Shown here: positions 33,977 through 35,531 of the stretch, in pieces
Layout of the letters: each line of letters opens with the position of its first letter
Position numbering within the stretch: position 1 is the first letter of the stretch
Assembly (NCBI GenBank): GCA_913044215.1
Contig: CAJWOT010000010.1
Location: forward strand, 1-35,531
Direction: 5' to 3'
DNA length: 35,531 bases
Origin: an uncultured Rhodospirillaceae bacterium
GTDB taxonomy: Bacteria; Pseudomonadota; Alphaproteobacteria; UBA8366; GCA-2717185
Position numbers and translations under genes: made by a program
The notes under the pieces: model-generated
Seen by the model: only the letters and a program-made list of their open reading frames with translations
Database searches by the model: none
Told to the model about the DNA's origin: nothing

Positions 33977-34909
33977 CTAACTTTTTCGTTCGACGACAAA
34001 ATTGGCCGCCTCTCGCAACGGATCGGCCGTGTCGTCGAATATGGCAAGATGCTCAACGGCTTGATTTGCGAGCAGTCTTGCCTGTTCCCTTGCCCGCTCG
34101 ACTCCCAGGATGGACACAAATGTGGCCTTGCCTGCGTCAGCGTCCTTGCCAACCGCCTTGCCTGTTTCCTCTATTGTCCCTTCTACGTCAAGCAAGTCGT
34201 CCGCAATCTGGAAGGTCAGTCCCAAATCGTGAGCGTATCCCCGGAGTGCTTCACGCGGTTCTGTCGAGGCACGGCCGAGAATCGCTCCTGCTTCACATGA
34301 AAATGCGATCAAGGCGCCCGTTTTCAAGCGCTGCAGGCGCGTAATGCCACCCATGTCGAGTTCGATGGTCTCCGCCGCCAGGTCCAGCATCTGGCCGCCG
34401 ACCATGCCGTGAGCGCCCGCCGCTTTGGAGAGGGCAGCCACGAGCTCGGCTCGAACGCTACCATTTTCATGCGTTCGCGGATCGGCCAGGACCTCGAAGG
34501 CAAGAGTGAGCAGTGCATCGCCAGCCAAAATGGCCGTCGCTTCGTCGAATTGTTTATGGACCGTGGGCTGGCCGCGCCGGAGGTCATCGTCATCCATCGC
34601 CGGAAGATCGTCATGTACCAGCGAGTAGCAATGAACCAACTCCACCGCCGCGGCAACGCGCAACGCGGACGATCGGCTAACCGAGAAGAGTGCGGCGCTT
34701 TGTACGACGAGAAAGGGGCGGAACCGCTTGCCGCCGCCCAATGTGGCGTACCGCATCGAGTCGAACAGGCGGGCCTCATGACCGCCATCCGCAGGAAGTA
34801 CCATTTCGAGAACTTCCTCGACATCCCGCGCGGTGTCCCTCAGCGCTTTTTCGAGCGCCAGCGTCGCGGTTTCAGCCAATATCCGCAGGCGCCGTTGTCG
34901 CGCCACCAT
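33977..34909 (-). CDS. ispA: Farnesyl diphosphate synthase (short-chain polyprenyl synthase)
   Basis: Condenses isopentenyl diphosphate with dimethylallyl and geranyl diphosphates to make farnesyl diphosphate, downstream of Dxs in the same pathway. 310 aa. Both aspartate-rich motifs are present: [17 protein letters not shown] (first, binding the allylic substrate) and [12 protein letters not shown] (second). [16 protein letters not shown] is the usual IPP-binding lysine/arginine segment. The start is uncertain: ATG 34909 lies within xseB (overlap 38 bases) and has no clear ribosome-binding site, so translation is probably coupled. A TTG at 34879 would give a length nearer other IspA proteins. 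Confidence 0.94.
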   Translation of the reverse strand: MVARQRRLRILAETATLALEKALRDTARDVEEVLEMVLPADGGHEARLFDSMRYATLGGGKRFRPFLVVQSAALFSVSRSSALRVAAAVELVHCYSLVHDDLPAMDDDDLRRGQPTVHKQFDEATAILAGDALLTLAFEVLADPRTHENGSVRAELVAALSKAAGAHGMVGGQMLDLAAETIELDMGGITRLQRLKTGALIAFSCEAGAILGRASTEPREALRGYAHDLGLTFQIADDLLDVEGTIEETGKAVGKDADAGKATFVSILGVERAREQARLLANQAVEHLAIFDDTADPLREAANFVVERKS

Positions 34910-35117
34910 TGTTCGTAAAAGAGATCTTTTCGATCCGGTTCTTGGCTTCCGCCAATCTTGTCTCGCAATGTTTCTTAAGCGCCGCGCCTCGTTCATACGA
35001 TTTTATAGCGTCGTCGAGCTTGCCTTCACCGGACTCCAGCGAACGGACAATTTGCTCCAATTCGTTTAACGCATCCTCGAAGCCCAACGCTTCGATGTCT
35101 TTGCCGACGCCACTCAT
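34872..35117 (-). CDS. xseB: Exodeoxyribonuclease VII small subunit
   Basis: Short helical subunit (81 aa) that assembles with XseA into the single-strand DNA nuclease ExoVII. Diagnostic pattern: FEDALNELEQIVRSLESGEG, followed by LDDAIKSYERGAALKKHCE and LAEAKNRIEKI, the two antiparallel helices of the family. It starts the minus-strand run xseB-ispA-dxs-tlyA and overlaps ispA. Association of xseB with ispA and dxs is widespread in proteobacteria. The C-terminal tail ([14 protein letters not shown]) is unstructured. Confidence 0.95.
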   Translation of the reverse strand: MSGVGKDIEALGFEDALNELEQIVRSLESGEGKLDDAIKSYERGAALKKHCETRLAEAKNRIEKISFTNNGGATTAPADIG

Positions 35118-35366
35118 ATCGTTATCCAGGTCTGATGTTCTCGCGAGGCCGTGAGTTTAATCGGGCAGCCGGGGAGTGTCCAAGGCTATGTCTCGCAGAA
35201 AGCCTGCACACTCCTTAGAGCTTGGCCTGTCGGCGATGTGTCTTAGCATGCCGTTAATCTTTGTTTCAGAGCTTTTCTATACCGTCACATTGTCGTCTTT
35301 CCGACTAGGTCCCGAATTTGTGCTTTCGGGGTACCGGTGCCAGGTCTGAACACAAGGTAATCAGGT
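35118..35366. other. Intergenic region between xseB and the response regulator
   Basis: 249 bases with divergent genes on both sides, so it should hold promoters in both directions. I see no protein-coding signal. A single CtrA-like half site (TTAA followed 7 bases later by TTCA, near 35254) is too weak to call. The downstream gene has AAGG at 35354-35357. Confidence 0.4.
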
Positions 35367-35531
35367 ATGAAGTCATGTTTGGTTGTCGACGATTCCAAAG
35401 TAGTGCGGAGCGTTTCCCGAAAGATACTGGAAGAACTCGATTTTTCCGTAGATGAGGCGGCAGACGGCCAGATCGCGCTTGATCACTGCGTCAACGCGAT
35501 GCCGGACGCAATCCTGCTCGATTGGAATATG
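35367..35531 (+). CDS. Response regulator receiver-domain protein (partial, runs off the window)
   Basis: First 55 codons of a CheY-like receiver domain. MKSCLVVDDSKVVRSVSRKI carries the acidic pair (Asp8-Asp9), which binds magnesium, and DAILLDWNM carries the phospho-acceptor aspartate (Asp52). The helix between (EELDFSVDEAADGQIALD) fits the family. ATG 35367 follows AAGG about 9 bases upstream. The DDSK and LLDWNM pattern resembles stand-alone single-domain regulators of alphaproteobacteria; whether an output domain follows cannot be seen. Confidence 0.9.
   Translation, partial: MKSCLVVDDSKVVRSVSRKILEELDFSVDEAADGQIALDHCVNAMPDAILLDWNM

Noticed and set aside
34910-34996. Extended ispA start at 34996
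   Set aside because: The added residues lie entirely inside xseB in another frame and have no family similarity.
35250-35270. CtrA binding site upstream of the response regulator
   Set aside because: Only one TTAA half site is perfect; the second reads TTCA. Not enough to call.

Overview
The window looks like chromosomal DNA of a GC-rich alphaproteobacterium, probably of the Rhodospirillales type. This rests on gene content and order, not on a database match. Haem precursor synthesis uses a glycine/succinyl-CoA 5-aminolevulinate synthase (HemA). The xseB-ispA-dxs-tlyA block and the pdxH, dnaJ-like, fabI, aroC neighbourhood are arrangements I associate with that group. No rRNA, tRNA, CRISPR array, transposase or phage gene is visible, and no gene-free stretch exceeds about 250 bases.

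Layout. 0.07-3.2 kb: tctC-tctB-tctA, a tripartite tricarboxylate-type uptake system, with a strong hairpin between tctC and tctB. 3.2-4.9 kb (minus): a Gfo/Idh/MocA oxidoreductase that lacks the usual catalytic motif, and an exported YbjN-like protein. 5.1-6.4 kb: a lipoprotein C-terminal processing protease. 6.4-8.9 kb (minus): a ribokinase-like kinase translationally coupled to a DHA2-type MFS transporter. 8.9-17.7 kb: an accessory stretch of TauD/TfdA dioxygenases, EamA transporters, an AhpD-like protein and an MBL hydrolase, mixed with four damaged genes. 17.7-23.6 kb: an exported cyclase-family protein, an ATP-grasp ligase, a class III aminotransferase, HemA and a PadR-like regulator, with two perfect palindromes upstream of two of these genes. 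23.6-25.9 kb (minus): an SDR, a CDF metal exporter and PdxH. 26.0-31.2 kb (plus): a glycine-zipper lipoprotein, a DnaJ-like chaperone, FabI, AroC and SppA. 31.2-35.1 kb (minus): TlyA, Dxs, IspA and XseB. From 35.4 kb: the start of a response regulator that runs off the end.

The most notable result is a cluster of gene lesions between 8.9 and 17 kb, while the housekeeping half (23-35 kb) reads cleanly. (1) A PEP-mutase/isocitrate-lyase-family gene has an in-frame TGA at codon 43. (2) The start of an exported protein, with a good ribosome-binding site, is joined directly to the last ~130 codons of an oligopeptide ABC ATPase, the scar expected from deletion of most of a transporter operon. (3) A CopD-like membrane protein has one extra G in a G4 run at codon 9. 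(4) A YafK-type L,D-transpeptidase has TAG as codon 2, directly in front of a well-formed signal peptide. A ~110-bp element with inverted-repeat ends (TGTCATCCCGG) also lies here. Either this is a region of active gene decay, or the assembly is locally poor; reads or close relatives would decide.

Together the genes suggest a heterotroph that takes up carboxylates and other small organic compounds and oxidises them with Fe(II)/2-oxoglutarate enzymes, next to ordinary isoprenoid, fatty-acid, aromatic amino-acid, haem and vitamin B6 functions. No complete new defence or biosynthetic system can be demonstrated. The best candidate for an undescribed function is the ATP-grasp/aminotransferase pair around the palindrome at 19998-20024.
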